Below are positions 17,350 to 26,278 of a DNA stretch of 45,122 bases, piece after piece. The stretch covers positions 1 through 45,122 of the forward strand of contig JALVJV010000001.1 in NCBI GenBank assembly GCA_027028145.1, given 5' to 3'. Each line of letters begins with the position of its first letter. The first letter of the stretch is position 1. The notes below the pieces were generated by a model. The model ran no database searches. It was not told the origin of the DNA and saw nothing but the letters and a program-made list of their open reading frames with translations. Made by a program: the position numbers and the translations under genes. The DNA is from Archaeoglobaceae archaeon. GTDB lineage: Archaea > Halobacteriota > Archaeoglobi > Archaeoglobales > Archaeoglobaceae.

Positions 17350-19154
17350 TAGCTGAGGAGTTGGCTAAGAAGCTCAAGGAGATCAGCATTGCGGAATTTT
17401 TCGAGAAGAACAAGCACATCTTAGGATACTCTAATCCGGCCAAAGCACTCGTTACGTGCGTTAAAGAAGCTGTCGATAACGCCCTCGATGCGACAGAGGA
17501 AGCGGGAATTTTGCCAGACGTAATGGTCAGAATTGCCAAGATCGACAGATCTGTCTGCAGAGTAATCGTAGAGGATAACGGGCCGGGAATAGTCAAGCAC
17601 CAGATTCCCAAGATCTTCGGAAAACTCCTTTACGGATCGAGATTCCATTCTATAAAGCAGACGAGAGGTCAGCAAGGGCTCGGAATAAGTTCGGCAGTTC
17701 TTTACGCTCAGCTTACAACCGGAAAACCGGCTGTCGTAATTTCGAAAACTTCCCCGAAGGAGAAGGCATGCAGAATGGAGATAATGATTGACACGAAAAG
17801 GAACGAACCTGAAGTTATAAGCGAAAGCTTAATCGAGTGGCATCGTCCCCACGGAACGAGGGTGGAGCTTGAAATCGTCGGCAGTTACGTTAGGGAGAGA
17901 AGGCAGAGCGTTTACGAATACTTGAGGCAGACATCCATAGTTAATCCCCACGCTAAAATAACGTTCATAGAGCCTGATGGGACTATCCACGAATTTGAGA
18001 GGGTAAGCAACGAGCTACCTAAGATTCCGAAGGAGATTAAACCGCATCCTCACGGAATAGAATTAGGAACTCTTTTAGCTATGCTCAAGACGACGAGGGC
18101 TAACAATCTGAAGAGGTTTTTGAAGGATGAGTTCGTTCGAATTGGCGATAAGATCGCGGATGAGATAATAGCCAAAGCCGGATTCAGCGGAAGGGAACAT
18201 CCCCGTTCGTTGGGCAGAGAGCAAGCCTTAAGATTGCTCAACGCTTTTAAGGAAGTCCAACTTCTACCCCCTCCAACGGACTGCCTTTCTCCGATAGGTG
18301 CGGATCTGATAATGAAGAGTTTGATGAAGGAGTTCAACGCTGAATTTGTCTATGCGATCACGAGAAAGCCCAAGGTCTACTCCGGACATCCGTTCTTGGT
18401 CGAAGTCGGCATAGCTTACGGAGGGAGCATCAAGAACGACAAAGTTGAGATCCTCCGATTTGCGAACAAGATCCCACTGCTGTATCAGCAGGGAGGTTGC
18501 GCTCTAACTAAAGCTGTTGAAAGCGTTAATTGGAAGACCTACGGATTACAGCAGAGTAAAAACGAACTGCCGAACGCTCCCGCAGTTATCTTAATTCACT
18601 TGGCATCGACGAACATACCATACACATCCGAATCGAAGGAGGCGATTGCGGGAATCCCCGAAATATTCGACGAAGTTAAACTGGCTCTGCAGGAAGTCGG
18701 TAGGAAGTTGAAAGAATATATTGATAGAAAGCAGAAGTTGCAGAAGAAGAAAAAGAAGGAGGAGGTTCTGCTCAAGATAATTCCGTTGCTTGCGAGGAAG
18801 GTGTGCGAAGTTTTGGAGAAAGAGCCGATCGATGCGGATAGGATCGTTGCCAGAATTATGGGTAAAGTTCATTTTGAAAGGATTGCCGAAGGTGATAGGA
18901 TCAAACTCAGAGTTGCGAATTACTCCAAAGCTAAGAAGTCTTTCAAGGTTTACGAGATGTGCGAAGGCGAAGTCGAAGCTAATGCTAAAGTTATTCAATC
19001 GTCGACCTATTCAACAATCGTATGGAACGTAGAACTAATGCCGGATGAAGAGATCGAACTCGAATACAGATGTAAAAGGATCATTAACAGAAAGCCGATA
19101 GTGGAGGGATTGGGTGAAGAGATGGTAAGCGGGGCTGAGGTTTCTACGTTTTAA
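17346..19154 (+). CDS. top6B: DNA topoisomerase VI subunit B
   Basis: ATP-binding subunit of the type IIB topoisomerase that relaxes and decatenates DNA. The 602-residue protein shows the GHKL ATPase motifs (EAVDNALDA near 39-47, VEDNGPGI, and [13 protein letters not shown]) followed by the H2TH region and the transducer domain. A lysine-rich stretch (about residues 455-472) and a beta-rich C-terminal domain finish the protein, normal for euryarchaeal Top6B. The catalytic subunit gene top6A, often adjacent in archaea, is not in this window. The gene is instead coupled to a RAM-domain protein upstream. Confidence 0.96.
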   Translation: MIAEELAKKLKEISIAEFFEKNKHILGYSNPAKALVTCVKEAVDNALDATEEAGILPDVMVRIAKIDRSVCRVIVEDNGPGIVKHQIPKIFGKLLYGSRFHSIKQTRGQQGLGISSAVLYAQLTTGKPAVVISKTSPKEKACRMEIMIDTKRNEPEVISESLIEWHRPHGTRVELEIVGSYVRERRQSVYEYLRQTSIVNPHAKITFIEPDGTIHEFERVSNELPKIPKEIKPHPHGIELGTLLAMLKTTRANNLKRFLKDEFVRIGDKIADEIIAKAGFSGREHPRSLGREQALRLLNAFKEVQLLPPPTDCLSPIGADLIMKSLMKEFNAEFVYAITRKPKVYSGHPFLVEVGIAYGGSIKNDKVEILRFANKIPLLYQQGGCALTKAVESVNWKTYGLQQSKNELPNAPAVILIHLASTNIPYTSESKEAIAGIPEIFDEVKLALQEVGRKLKEYIDRKQKLQKKKKKEEVLLKIIPLLARKVCEVLEKEPIDADRIVARIMGKVHFERIAEGDRIKLRVANYSKAKKSFKVYEMCEGEVEANAKVIQSSTYSTIVWNVELMPDEEIELEYRCKRIINRKPIVEGLGEEMVSGAEVSTF

Positions 19155-19221
19155 AATTTTGATAGTTGAGCAATCGTTCGACACCGCAACATTTATCTAT
19201 GATCGAGTTCCATTATCATAA

Positions 19222-19287
19222 GGGGCGCCCGTTGGCATCGGTTATAACGATCCCCGCCGTCACCACTGTATCCGTTTTTGGCGCCCC
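19222..19287. repeat. inverted repeat with 50-base loop between top6B and the winged-helix gene
   Basis: GGGGCGCC at 19222-19229 is the exact complement of GGCGCCCC at 19280-19287. The arms are very GC-rich in an AT-moderate region. The loop contains the perfect palindrome GTTATAAC at 19240-19247, flanked by ATCG and CGAT halves. The right arm touches the stop codon of the regulator gene (19288-19290). It could be a structured RNA, a 3'-end element of either convergent transcript, or an operator; the sequence does not decide. Confidence 0.5.
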
Positions 19288-19602
19288 CTACGATTTGCCA
19301 CATCTATCGATGACTTTTGCAATCTCAATCAGCCTCTTCTTTATAGTTTGGGCGACCTTATCTGGATCTTCTGCATAATACACGTATCCGATCCATCCCC
19401 TCTCTATCAGCTTCCTTCCGACTATGCCGTCTTTTACAAGCCTCTTCAGTCTCTCGCGAACTATTCTCGTAGATAGCTGTAGCTCTTCCGCGATTTCCCT
19501 TACGGTCAATTCTCCCTTCTTTAGCAAAAGTTTGTAAATCTCCACTTCCGACTTGTTGAACTGCAACTGTTTGAGTAGCGAATTTATGCTGTCCAACACC
19601 AT
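19288..19602 (-). CDS. winged-helix transcriptional regulator (TrmB/MarR-like)
   Basis: A 104-residue DNA-binding protein with a single winged helix: VEIYKLLLKKGELTVREIAE, recognition region LSTRIVRERLKRLVKDGIVG and wing RGWIGYVYYA. A C-terminal helix (VAQTIKKRLIEIAKVIDR) is probably for dimerisation. No effector domain is present. I start at 19602 rather than at the ATG of 19623, because GGTGATG lies just upstream as a ribosome binding site and a TATA-like TTATAAATC sits about 28 bases upstream. It is divergent from the radical SAM gene, with mirrored sequence blocks at both starts, so autoregulation and control of that gene are likely. Confidence 0.8.
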   Translation of the reverse strand: MVLDSINSLLKQLQFNKSEVEIYKLLLKKGELTVREIAEELQLSTRIVRERLKRLVKDGIVGRKLIERGWIGYVYYAEDPDKVAQTIKKRLIEIAKVIDRCGKS

Positions 19603-19696
19603 GACCATCACCTTAGGATGCAAAGATTTATAACTTGTGAAGTTTAACTTTCATGGGTCGAACTGCTATAAAAACCTTAGGTGGTGATGATCATGG
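19599..19696. promoter_or_regulatory. divergent promoter with mirrored CCTWAGGTG...TCATGG blocks
   Basis: CCATGACCATCACCTTAGG at 19599-19617 is mirrored by the minus-strand sense of CCTTAGGTGGTGATGATC ATGG at 19675-19696. Each block covers the ribosome binding region and start codon of one divergent gene. TATA-like boxes lie just inside: GATTTATAAC at 19625-19634 for the leftward gene and CTATAAAAAC at 19666-19675 for the rightward gene. The symmetry suits an operator pair for the winged-helix protein, though part of the similarity comes from the shared GGTGATG ribosome binding motif. Confidence 0.45.
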
Positions 19697-21075
19697 ATGC
19701 GATGATAGAGTTCTTCAGCTTGGTTTTATCGAATCCGATCACGAAAAGGGCGATAAAGCATAGCCTAAAGAGGGACAGAGACGGAGTCGTTAAACTCGAC
19801 AAATACCTGAAAGCATACGCCTACGACGAAGAGCTGAGCAGTCTTGAATTCAAAGCCCTTAAGAAGCTCATAGAAGCCGGCTTAAGAGCTTTCGGCGGGA
19901 GAGAGGACTTGCTTAAGGAAAGGCTCAGAGATGCATACTGGAGGAGGGGATTCATAAGCGTTCTTAGAGGACTTGTCGAATTCGGGGTCAGAAAACCTTT
20001 CGTTCCCGGAGCACCGTTTCTGATCGTTTGGGATGTAACGTATAGATGCAACCTCAGATGTAAGCACTGCTATTCAACTGCTGGCAAGCCTTGGAAGGAC
20101 GAGCTGAGCGAGGAGGAAGCGATGAAGGCTTTAAAGATTTTAGCGGATGCCGGAGTTACCGCAATAGCCTTCAGCGGAGGAGAACCGTTGCTGAGAAAGG
20201 ACTTCTTCGATTTGGCGAGAACAGCTAAGGATTACGGAATGTTCGTTTCGATAGCGACGAACGGAACTTTGCTGACGAAAGAGAACGTAAAGAAGCTTAA
20301 GGAATGCGGAGTCTGGTTCGTTCAAATAAGCTTGGATGGAACCAAGGAAACGCACGAGAGGTTCAGAGGAATAGAGGGAATCTACGAGAGGGTTATCGAG
20401 GGTATAAAGAACTGCGTTGAGGAGGGGCTGATAACTTGCATCTCAACGACTGCAACCAAGCTGAACTATCACGATATTCCGAAGGTCATGGATTTAGCTG
20501 AGGAGCTCGGCGTTCAGTGGTTCATGCTCTACAACTTCATTCCGGTCGGCAGAGGAGACTTCGAGATGGATTTAAGTGCGGAAGAGAGGGAGGAGCTTTT
20601 AAAGGAGCTTTGGAGGAGATTGAAGGCTACTGGGATAAACTTCATGTCCACAGCACCGTATTATGCGAGGATAGCTATGCAGGAGGAGAGCTCGATAGTT
20701 CCGACTCACTTCTACAACTCGAACTTGGAAGGAAAGTTGAAGGTTCTCGCCGACTTCATAGGCGGTTGCGGTTGCGGTAGATTTTATATAGCTATGAGGG
20801 CGAACGGCAACATAGAACCTTGTGTATTCTTCCCGCTCACACTTGCGAACATAAAGGATTTCGAGAGCGGGGATGAATTCCTACGATTCTGGAAGGAAAA
20901 TAAAGTCCTGAATGATTTGAGGGATAAGGACAGACTTGAGATATGCGGAGAATGCAGATACAGATACGTCTGCGGAGGTTGCAGGGCGAGGGCTTACGCA
21001 TACTTCAAGGACTACATGAAGCCGGATCCGGGATGCATATTGGTAGAAAGGAGGCTTAAAGCTAAGTCTGGCTGA
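19693..21075 (+). CDS. radical SAM/SPASM domain protein
   Basis: A 460-residue enzyme. After an N-terminal helical region of about 105 residues comes the radical SAM core with the CNLRCKHC motif (Cys119, 123, 126) that binds the [4Fe-4S] cluster and S-adenosylmethionine. [11 protein letters not shown] (the GGE motif) and [15 protein letters not shown] follow. The C-terminus is a SPASM domain for auxiliary clusters: [20 protein letters not shown] and [17 protein letters not shown] with a final cysteine in DPGC. Such enzymes modify peptides or build tetrapyrroles and other cofactors; the substrate is not evident. I start at ATG 19693. The end overlaps the convergent polyferredoxin gene by 14 bases. 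The divergent winged-helix gene probably regulates it. Confidence 0.85.
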   Translation: MDAMIEFFSLVLSNPITKRAIKHSLKRDRDGVVKLDKYLKAYAYDEELSSLEFKALKKLIEAGLRAFGGREDLLKERLRDAYWRRGFISVLRGLVEFGVRKPFVPGAPFLIVWDVTYRCNLRCKHCYSTAGKPWKDELSEEEAMKALKILADAGVTAIAFSGGEPLLRKDFFDLARTAKDYGMFVSIATNGTLLTKENVKKLKECGVWFVQISLDGTKETHERFRGIEGIYERVIEGIKNCVEEGLITCISTTATKLNYHDIPKVMDLAEELGVQWFMLYNFIPVGRGDFEMDLSAEEREELLKELWRRLKATGINFMSTAPYYARIAMQEESSIVPTHFYNSNLEGKLKVLADFIGGCGCGRFYIAMRANGNIEPCVFFPLTLANIKDFESGDEFLRFWKENKVLNDLRDKDRLEICGECRYRYVCGGCRARAYAYFKDYMKPDPGCILVERRLKAKSG

Positions 21076-22273
21076 ATTCGATCGATCTCCTAATTTTAGG
21101 ACTCTTCAGCCTTTTCTCAATCTCCTCAAGCTTTCTCAGCAGTTTTTCATCGATCTCCGGTTTCTTTGCCGGCACAAGCTCGATTTTTATTTTGGTTTCC
21201 GTTTTGATTTCCTCCGTTTCTTCCGATACTTCCGCAACCTTCTCATGCATTATCCTTTCAACCGCTTTCATCCAACCTTCCGTCCATGGCGTTTCGTTCC
21301 TTCCGACATCGATCTTCTCCCTTCGAACGACTATCAGATTCTGATGGCAGGCATTTTTGCATGCTCCGCAGAATATGCATATGGCCTCATCCACTCCGAG
21401 TTTTCCTTCATCGATACTCCAAGCTTCGGTCGGGCAGATCGCAATGCAGGCTTTACAGCCCGTTAGATCGCACTTCTCATCGAGCAGTCCCTCGTAAAGT
21501 AATATTCTTCCGGAAATCGGTTTTTTAACTTCCACGCCGTCATAAGGACAGGCTTTAACGCATCTCGCGCAGAATATGCATCTGTCGGAATCTATAAAGA
21601 CCTCCGCAACATCGGGCATCTCTCCTTCCACTATCCTCTTTCCCTCAACTTCTATCGCTTTGTTCGGGCAGACGTCTTCGCAAAGCTCGCAGTAATCGCA
21701 CTTGGATTCGTCTATGAGTATCTTCTCGAAAGGCTTCAGTCCTTCGCCTTCTATAGCCTTAAAAGCTTGGCAGAACTCCACGCATGTGCCACACAGCTTG
21801 CACTTCTCCTCATCGATCCTGATCGAGCCTTTGATACCTTCGTTTCTAACGGGGATGTCCTCCCTCTTAAGCTTGATTTTCCTCTCTATCGCATTCGTGG
21901 GGCAGATTCTATAGCATATCGCACAGTTTACGCAGTTCTCCAACTTCTTGATTTCTCCTCTCAAATAAGCGGGCGTCATGTCTTTTTTAAATTCGAAATC
22001 GTCGATGATAAATCTGAAGGCGTTCAGAGGGCAGAATGCGAAGCATATCCCGCAGAAGACGCATTTGGTGTGATCTATCATAATCGGAGGCATTTCCAAG
22101 CCCAAGGCTATGTCGTGAACCGGCTGAAGCTCTATAGCATTAACCGGGCATGCATAGATGCAGATTCCGCATCCCGCGCACTTCTTATAATCGTAAATAA
22201 GCTTTCTAACCTCAACTTCGCTCTTCTGCTGAAACACGAATTCGTTTCCTTCTACTTCAACCGTTCTTTCCAT
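21062..22273 (-). CDS. eight-cluster polyferredoxin (FwdF/MvhB-like)
   Basis: A 403-residue electron carrier with eight CxxCxxCxxxC-type motifs: [86 protein letters not shown] and [12 protein letters not shown]. The count matches FwdF of the formylmethanofuran dehydrogenase complex rather than the longer MvhB. Motif 7 has an extra residue, and motifs 4 and 8 lack the usual proline. After the last cluster a charged, probably helical tail of about 85 residues is not ferredoxin-like. The start overlaps the end of the upstream HdrA-MvhD fusion by 22 bases, so the two are one unit and the polyferredoxin probably exchanges electrons with it. Confidence 0.88.
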   Translation of the reverse strand: MERTVEVEGNEFVFQQKSEVEVRKLIYDYKKCAGCGICIYACPVNAIELQPVHDIALGLEMPPIMIDHTKCVFCGICFAFCPLNAFRFIIDDFEFKKDMTPAYLRGEIKKLENCVNCAICYRICPTNAIERKIKLKREDIPVRNEGIKGSIRIDEEKCKLCGTCVEFCQAFKAIEGEGLKPFEKILIDESKCDYCELCEDVCPNKAIEVEGKRIVEGEMPDVAEVFIDSDRCIFCARCVKACPYDGVEVKKPISGRILLYEGLLDEKCDLTGCKACIAICPTEAWSIDEGKLGVDEAICIFCGACKNACHQNLIVVRREKIDVGRNETPWTEGWMKAVERIMHEKVAEVSEETEEIKTETKIKIELVPAKKPEIDEKLLRKLEEIEKRLKSPKIRRSIEFSQT

Positions 22274-24489
22274 TTCCTAACCTCCTCGACGAATTCCTTA
22301 ATATCATCCACGATCTCTATTTCCCCGGCCGATCTCCAAACCGCTTTAACTCTCCAAGCATCTTCGCCGAGCAAATCCTTAAGGGCTTCAACCCTCGATT
22401 TCGCCTTGAAGTTTCCACTTCCGAAGTGGCACTCCCCGAGCCTGCAACCCGCAACGATCACACCGTCGACTCCCTTCTTTAGCGCGTGGATTATCCATTC
22501 CGGCCTAACCCTACCGCTACAAGGAACCATTATCGTTCGAACATTCGCCGGATATCGAACCTTCATAACTCCGGCCAAATCCAAAGCTGAGTAGGCACAA
22601 TAACTGCATGCGAACATTAAGATCAGCGGATCGGCGTTCTTCTCTTCAGTCAACGCATCTATTTCGGCGATTATTCCGTCGTTCGTGAAGTAGTTCATGT
22701 CTATAGCGTTATTTGGGCAGGATGCCGAGCAGACTCCGCAACCCAAGCAAGCTGATGGGTTTATCTCAGCCTTCCTCCTCTCGTTGATCCTTACAGCTTT
22801 AAACTCGCAAGCTTGAACGCATATCCTACACCCTATACATCTTTCCTCGTTTACGAATGAAAAGAAGGGATCCGATTCAACGTAATCTGACATAACGATC
22901 TCAAGAGCTTTCGCCGAAGCCAAGCCGGCTGATTCGACGCTTTCTCTTATATCCATAGGAGAGCTTGAGGTTCCGGCTAAGAAAATACCCCTCACATTCG
23001 TCTCAACCGGTTTAAGCTTCGGATGAGACGGCATGAGAAATCCGTTTTCATCCACCGCTATCCCCAAAACCTCAGCAAGCTCCGGATTTCCTTCCATCGG
23101 AGTTGCCAAAACAGCAAGATCGAATTCCTCTTCCCTAACGCATCCCCTCAAAGTATCTTCGAACCTTAAGACGACCCTCCCGTTCCTTTCCTCAACCTTT
23201 GGCTTTCCCCTCACGAACTTGACTCCCATCTCCTGAATTCTCTTGTAAAGTTCTTCATGATAGGCACGCATATCGATGTAGAATATCCAGATTTCAGCAT
23301 CCGGATACCTCCTCTTTATCGTGAAAGCGTTTTTCAGCGTTGCAAGGCAACAGACCCTGCTACAGTAAGGCTTATTTTTTTCATCCCTGCTTCCAGCACA
23401 GAGAACGAAGGCTATCTTCTTCGGAATTTTTCCGTCGATCAAGAGCTTACCTTTTGTTGGCCCGCTCGCTGAAAGTAGTCTTTCCAACTGCATAAGACTG
23501 ATTATCCTTTTGGAACCCTTGAAGTTGAGTTTGTATCCCGTCGCAACTATTATCGCCCCTACGTCCAATTCGATCTCCTCTTCCCTCTGATCGAAGTTTA
23601 TCGCATCCTCCGGACAAGCTGAAACGCATTGAAGACAACCTATGCAGTTCTGAGCATCTATAACCGCGCACATCGGTATAGCTTGGGGAATGGGCAAATA
23701 TATCGCCTTCCTCATCTCCTCGGGAACGTAGATTGGGCAAGCTTTACTGCAGAACTCTATGCATCCCTTGCACTTCTCCTCATCGATGAATCGGGGATGC
23801 CTAACGATCTTAACCCTGAAGTTTCCGACGAATCCCTTAACATCCCTAACCTCCGCATTGGTGATAATTTTGATATTCGGATGCTTCCAAACCTCGCTCA
23901 TCTTCGGTGCCAAGATGCATATCGAACAGTCGTTCGTTGGAAAAACCTCGTTAAGTAAAGCCATGTGCCCGCCTATGGTGGGAGATTTCTCCACAAGATA
24001 GACCTTTACGAAGTTTGCCAAGAGAAGTGAAGCTGTTATTCCGGCAACTCCACCGCCTATAACGAGCACTGATCTTTTAACCGGAGTTTTTACCTTGCTC
24101 AGCGGTTTAAGGTGCCTCGCCCTCGCTACTGACATCCTTATAAGGTCTTTAGCCTTCAGATTGGCTTCAACTCCGTTGTGAACCCAAGAGCACTGCTCCC
24201 TTACGTTTGCTACAACGAGCATGTATGGATTCAGCCCTGCTTCCTCAAGCAGATTGCGGAACGTGTGTTCGTGCAACTTCGGAGAGCATGCGGCGATTAC
24301 TATTCTGTCGAGGCCGTGCTCTCTAATCGCATCGGCGATCTCCTTCAGCCCGGAATCAGAACATGCGTATTTTACGTCGGCGCTGTAAGCTACGTTCGGC
24401 AGACTCTTTGCGTATTCAGCGAGGGCTTCGACATCCAAAACTCCGGCTATGTTCAATCCGCAGTGGCATACGAATACCCCAATTCTCAC
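22252..24489 (-). CDS. HdrA-type flavoprotein fused to MvhD (second copy)
   Basis: A 745-residue protein with canonical HdrA features: an N-terminal region with ACSPKLHEHTF, a FAD fold with VLVIGGGVAGITASLLLA (about 141-158), the cysteine loop TNDCSICILAPKMSEV, ferredoxin motifs CKGCIEFCSKACP and CIGCLQCVSACP, and two more clusters (CIGCRICVQACE, CLGCGVCSASCP). From about residue 622 it is MvhD (LMFACSYCAYSALDL, VAGCRLGECHFGSGN). HdrA is the electron-bifurcating subunit of heterodisulfide reductase; MvhD receives electrons from hydrogenase, formate dehydrogenase or ferredoxin. Here the partner is the polyferredoxin encoded next, not a hydrogenase, and no hdrBC is present. It is closer to standard HdrA than the copy at 10-12 kb. 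Confidence 0.92.
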   Translation of the reverse strand: MRIGVFVCHCGLNIAGVLDVEALAEYAKSLPNVAYSADVKYACSDSGLKEIADAIREHGLDRIVIAACSPKLHEHTFRNLLEEAGLNPYMLVVANVREQCSWVHNGVEANLKAKDLIRMSVARARHLKPLSKVKTPVKRSVLVIGGGVAGITASLLLANFVKVYLVEKSPTIGGHMALLNEVFPTNDCSICILAPKMSEVWKHPNIKIITNAEVRDVKGFVGNFRVKIVRHPRFIDEEKCKGCIEFCSKACPIYVPEEMRKAIYLPIPQAIPMCAVIDAQNCIGCLQCVSACPEDAINFDQREEEIELDVGAIIVATGYKLNFKGSKRIISLMQLERLLSASGPTKGKLLIDGKIPKKIAFVLCAGSRDEKNKPYCSRVCCLATLKNAFTIKRRYPDAEIWIFYIDMRAYHEELYKRIQEMGVKFVRGKPKVEERNGRVVLRFEDTLRGCVREEEFDLAVLATPMEGNPELAEVLGIAVDENGFLMPSHPKLKPVETNVRGIFLAGTSSSPMDIRESVESAGLASAKALEIVMSDYVESDPFFSFVNEERCIGCRICVQACEFKAVRINERRKAEINPSACLGCGVCSASCPNNAIDMNYFTNDGIIAEIDALTEEKNADPLILMFACSYCAYSALDLAGVMKVRYPANVRTIMVPCSGRVRPEWIIHALKKGVDGVIVAGCRLGECHFGSGNFKAKSRVEALKDLLGEDAWRVKAVWRSAGEIEIVDDIKEFVEEVRKWKERLK

Positions 24490-24567
24490 AATCGATCGTT
24501 AATAATTGGAATATTAAGTTTTGGCTGTAGCGGAAAAGTTAAGCCACCATCCGTATTTCTTGGTGTT

Positions 24568-25110
24568 ATGGATCCACTGCATGATGTCTTCTTTTGGGCT
24601 ACGATAGCGACTGCAACGATTGTCTTGGAAATGGTAGTATTCATATCGAGAAGGAAGCATAAAAGAATTGTCTACGCGTCCGCCGGCATATCGGCAATAA
24701 TCCTGTTCGAGGTTCCGCGTTTTGTCATTCCTACACTCCCGCAACCATCCCTTAACCTGAATCCGAATCTCGCCACGATCTTGGGAGGAGCTATTTTCGC
24801 TATCGGCATCGCGATAATGCTGATTTCGTTCGTTCAACTGATGAAGGCTAAGAAAGAGGGCTGGAAACTCCGAACGACCGGGATATACGGAGTGGTCAGG
24901 CATCCCATGTATTTGGGAGACATTTTGTGGGCTTTGGGCTGGAGTATAGTCTTCAACGCGCTTTATGCGTTGGCTCTAACCCCGCTCTGGCTGTTTCTGA
25001 GGTATTCTCTCGCAGTGCTTGAGGAGGAGAAGCTGATCGAAAAGTATGACGGTGAGTATATAAGATACATGCAGAAAGTCAGGTGGAGGGTTCTGCCGTT
25101 CCTCATCTGA
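24568..25110 (+). CDS. membrane methyltransferase of the ICMT/PEMT family
   Basis: A 180-residue membrane protein with about four to five hydrophobic segments and the family signature in the C-terminal half: TTGIYGVVRHPMYLGDILWA, then EEEKLIEKYDGEYIRYMQKVR. This is the isoprenylcysteine carboxyl methyltransferase/phospholipid methyltransferase fold, which binds S-adenosylmethionine at the RHPxY region; the substrate (an isoprenoid or lipid) is unknown. The open frame extends upstream to 24178, but that part is antisense to hdrA, so I start at ATG 24568. The end overlaps nurA (convergent) by 8 bases. Confidence 0.82.
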   Translation: MDPLHDVFFWATIATATIVLEMVVFISRRKHKRIVYASAGISAIILFEVPRFVIPTLPQPSLNLNPNLATILGGAIFAIGIAIMLISFVQLMKAKKEGWKLRTTGIYGVVRHPMYLGDILWALGWSIVFNALYALALTPLWLFLRYSLAVLEEEKLIEKYDGEYIRYMQKVRWRVLPFLI

Positions 25111-25996
25111 CCTTACTCATCCATTTGAAAGAAACGCCGTGGCTCTTCACTGCTTTCATGAAGCTCGCCCTCGCCTTCGCATCGATACATGAGTAGTGAT
25201 GGGCTCTTTCCAGTATGTAGGGATAACCCCTCGTCTTCCCCAAGAGACACTCGGCAAAAACGATCTTCACTATATCCTCGTGCATATCGGACATCCATTC
25301 GGGGTATTCTATCCTGACCGGCATCGACGGATTTACCATAAGATAGGCGTAGCGGATCCTATCTCCGAAGGGTTGGGTGTAGGAGAAAACATCCATAACG
25401 TCCGAAAGCAGAAACGAATCGTAGATGTCCAATCCGAACCTTCTTGCGATGTCCTTTGAAAAGCTCTTGTCTATGTAGCCTATTATCGGTGTCCGAGTCT
25501 CCTCACTCGCCTCAATTACTCTCGAAACTGTCTTCGTAAATTCATCTCTTATCGACTGCTCCAATGCGTATGGCATCAAGCTCCCGTCGAAGAATAGCCA
25601 GCTTCTGCCGTCCATCTCCTCCATTAGCATCTCAAGTTCGAGCTGGAATCTTCTCAGATCCAAGTTCTCCTCAAGTTTTATAAAAGTCGTTTTGTAGCTT
25701 TTGCCGTATTCTCCCTTTCCGTGGATAACCCATATCTTAGCAACTTGAATGACCCCGATGGGAATTCCAAGCTCTCTCAGCGGAGCGATCTGACTTCCGT
25801 CTACACCCACAACCCTTTTACCCTCTAAAACTCTTAGATGCCATCTGCTGTCGATTTCAATGCGTTCGATCTTCAACGAATTTAGGATTCGATTCTCAAC
25901 GCTCTTCTTTTTCTTTTCGATCTCGTCGTTGTATTTCTTAAGAAATTCTTTGAATCTTCCTATGTTTTCAATCAGACTTCCCCTAAAGCTGGTCAT
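25103..25996 (-). CDS. nurA: NurA 5'-3' nuclease domain protein
   Basis: Nuclease that works with the HerA helicase, Mre11 and Rad50 in DNA end resection. The 297-residue protein has the family landmarks: GKRVVGVDGSQIAP with the first catalytic aspartate, SWLFFDGSLMPY with the second, ARRFGLDIYDSFLLSDV, and YILERAHHYSCIDAKAR near the C-terminus. herA, mre11 and rad50 are not in the window, which is unusual because they often cluster. Upstream of its start three TTATCC-type elements lie within 60 bases. Confidence 0.85.
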   Translation of the reverse strand: MTSFRGSLIENIGRFKEFLKKYNDEIEKKKKSVENRILNSLKIERIEIDSRWHLRVLEGKRVVGVDGSQIAPLRELGIPIGVIQVAKIWVIHGKGEYGKSYKTTFIKLEENLDLRRFQLELEMLMEEMDGRSWLFFDGSLMPYALEQSIRDEFTKTVSRVIEASEETRTPIIGYIDKSFSKDIARRFGLDIYDSFLLSDVMDVFSYTQPFGDRIRYAYLMVNPSMPVRIEYPEWMSDMHEDIVKIVFAECLLGKTRGYPYILERAHHYSCIDAKARASFMKAVKSHGVSFKWMSKVR

Positions 25997-26004
25997 TCGA
26001 AGTG

Positions 26005-26053
26005 TTATCCGTCTTTAGGATAATTGTCCTTTTCCATTCGAAGGATTATCCGT
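26005..26053. repeat. TTATCC/GGATAA repeats upstream of nurA
   Basis: TTATCCGT at 26005-26012, GGATAA at 26018-26023 (inverted relative to the first) and GGATTATCCGT at 26043-26053, whose TTATCCGT repeats the first element directly. All lie 9-57 bases upstream of the minus-strand nurA start. The grouping suggests a binding site; no known regulator is assigned. Confidence 0.4.
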
Positions 26054-26136
26054 TTCGATAGCCGGATTTTTATATTATCTTATACAGTCATTGATTCAGC
26101 AGTTTTTCGTTTGCAATTACTCTATGTAGGTATGGC

Positions 26137-26265
26137 TCAGATTTTCGTTACGTCCTCACTTCCGCACATCGGACAAACTATCGGAAACTTGAACGGATCT
26201 TCCTGAAATACGTATCCGCACGTGTTACACTGGAAATAGACTTTGTCTGATGGTAGCTCTTCCAT
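26137..26265 (-). CDS. 42-residue rubredoxin-like zinc ribbon protein
   Basis: A very short gene from ATG 26265 to TGA 26137, encoding MEELPSDKVYFQC, NTCGYVF and IVCPMCGSEDV. The two cysteine pairs (CNTCG and CPMCG, 17 residues apart) make a rubredoxin-like or zinc-ribbon fold; the first knuckle YFQCNTCGYVF and second CPMCGS are typical. Archaeal genomes carry many such mini proteins of unknown role. The start has a strong GGTGAT ribosome binding site five bases upstream. It follows the last prepilin-like gene by 13 bases on the same strand and may be co-transcribed with that operon. Confidence 0.8.
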   Translation of the reverse strand: MEELPSDKVYFQCNTCGYVFQEDPFKFPIVCPMCGSEDVTKI

Positions 26266-26278
26266 TTTATCACCTTAT

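Noticed and set aside
18723-18770. Poly-lysine stretch in top6B suspected as a frameshift
   Set aside because: The frame is continuous, and a lysine-rich linker before the C-terminal domain is plausible for Top6B.
19222-19287. Fluoride (crcB) riboswitch or H/ACA guide RNA in the inverted repeat
   Set aside because: The conserved crcB core bases are missing on both strands, and no ACA box follows the closing stem.
21767-22594. 275-codon plus-strand open frame opposite the polyferredoxin and HdrA
   Set aside because: Lies antisense to eight-cluster ferredoxin motifs; no protein-like features of its own.
24178-24567. N-terminal extension of the methyltransferase open frame
   Set aside because: It is antisense to the HdrA N-terminus; the family N-terminus begins at the ATG of 24568.
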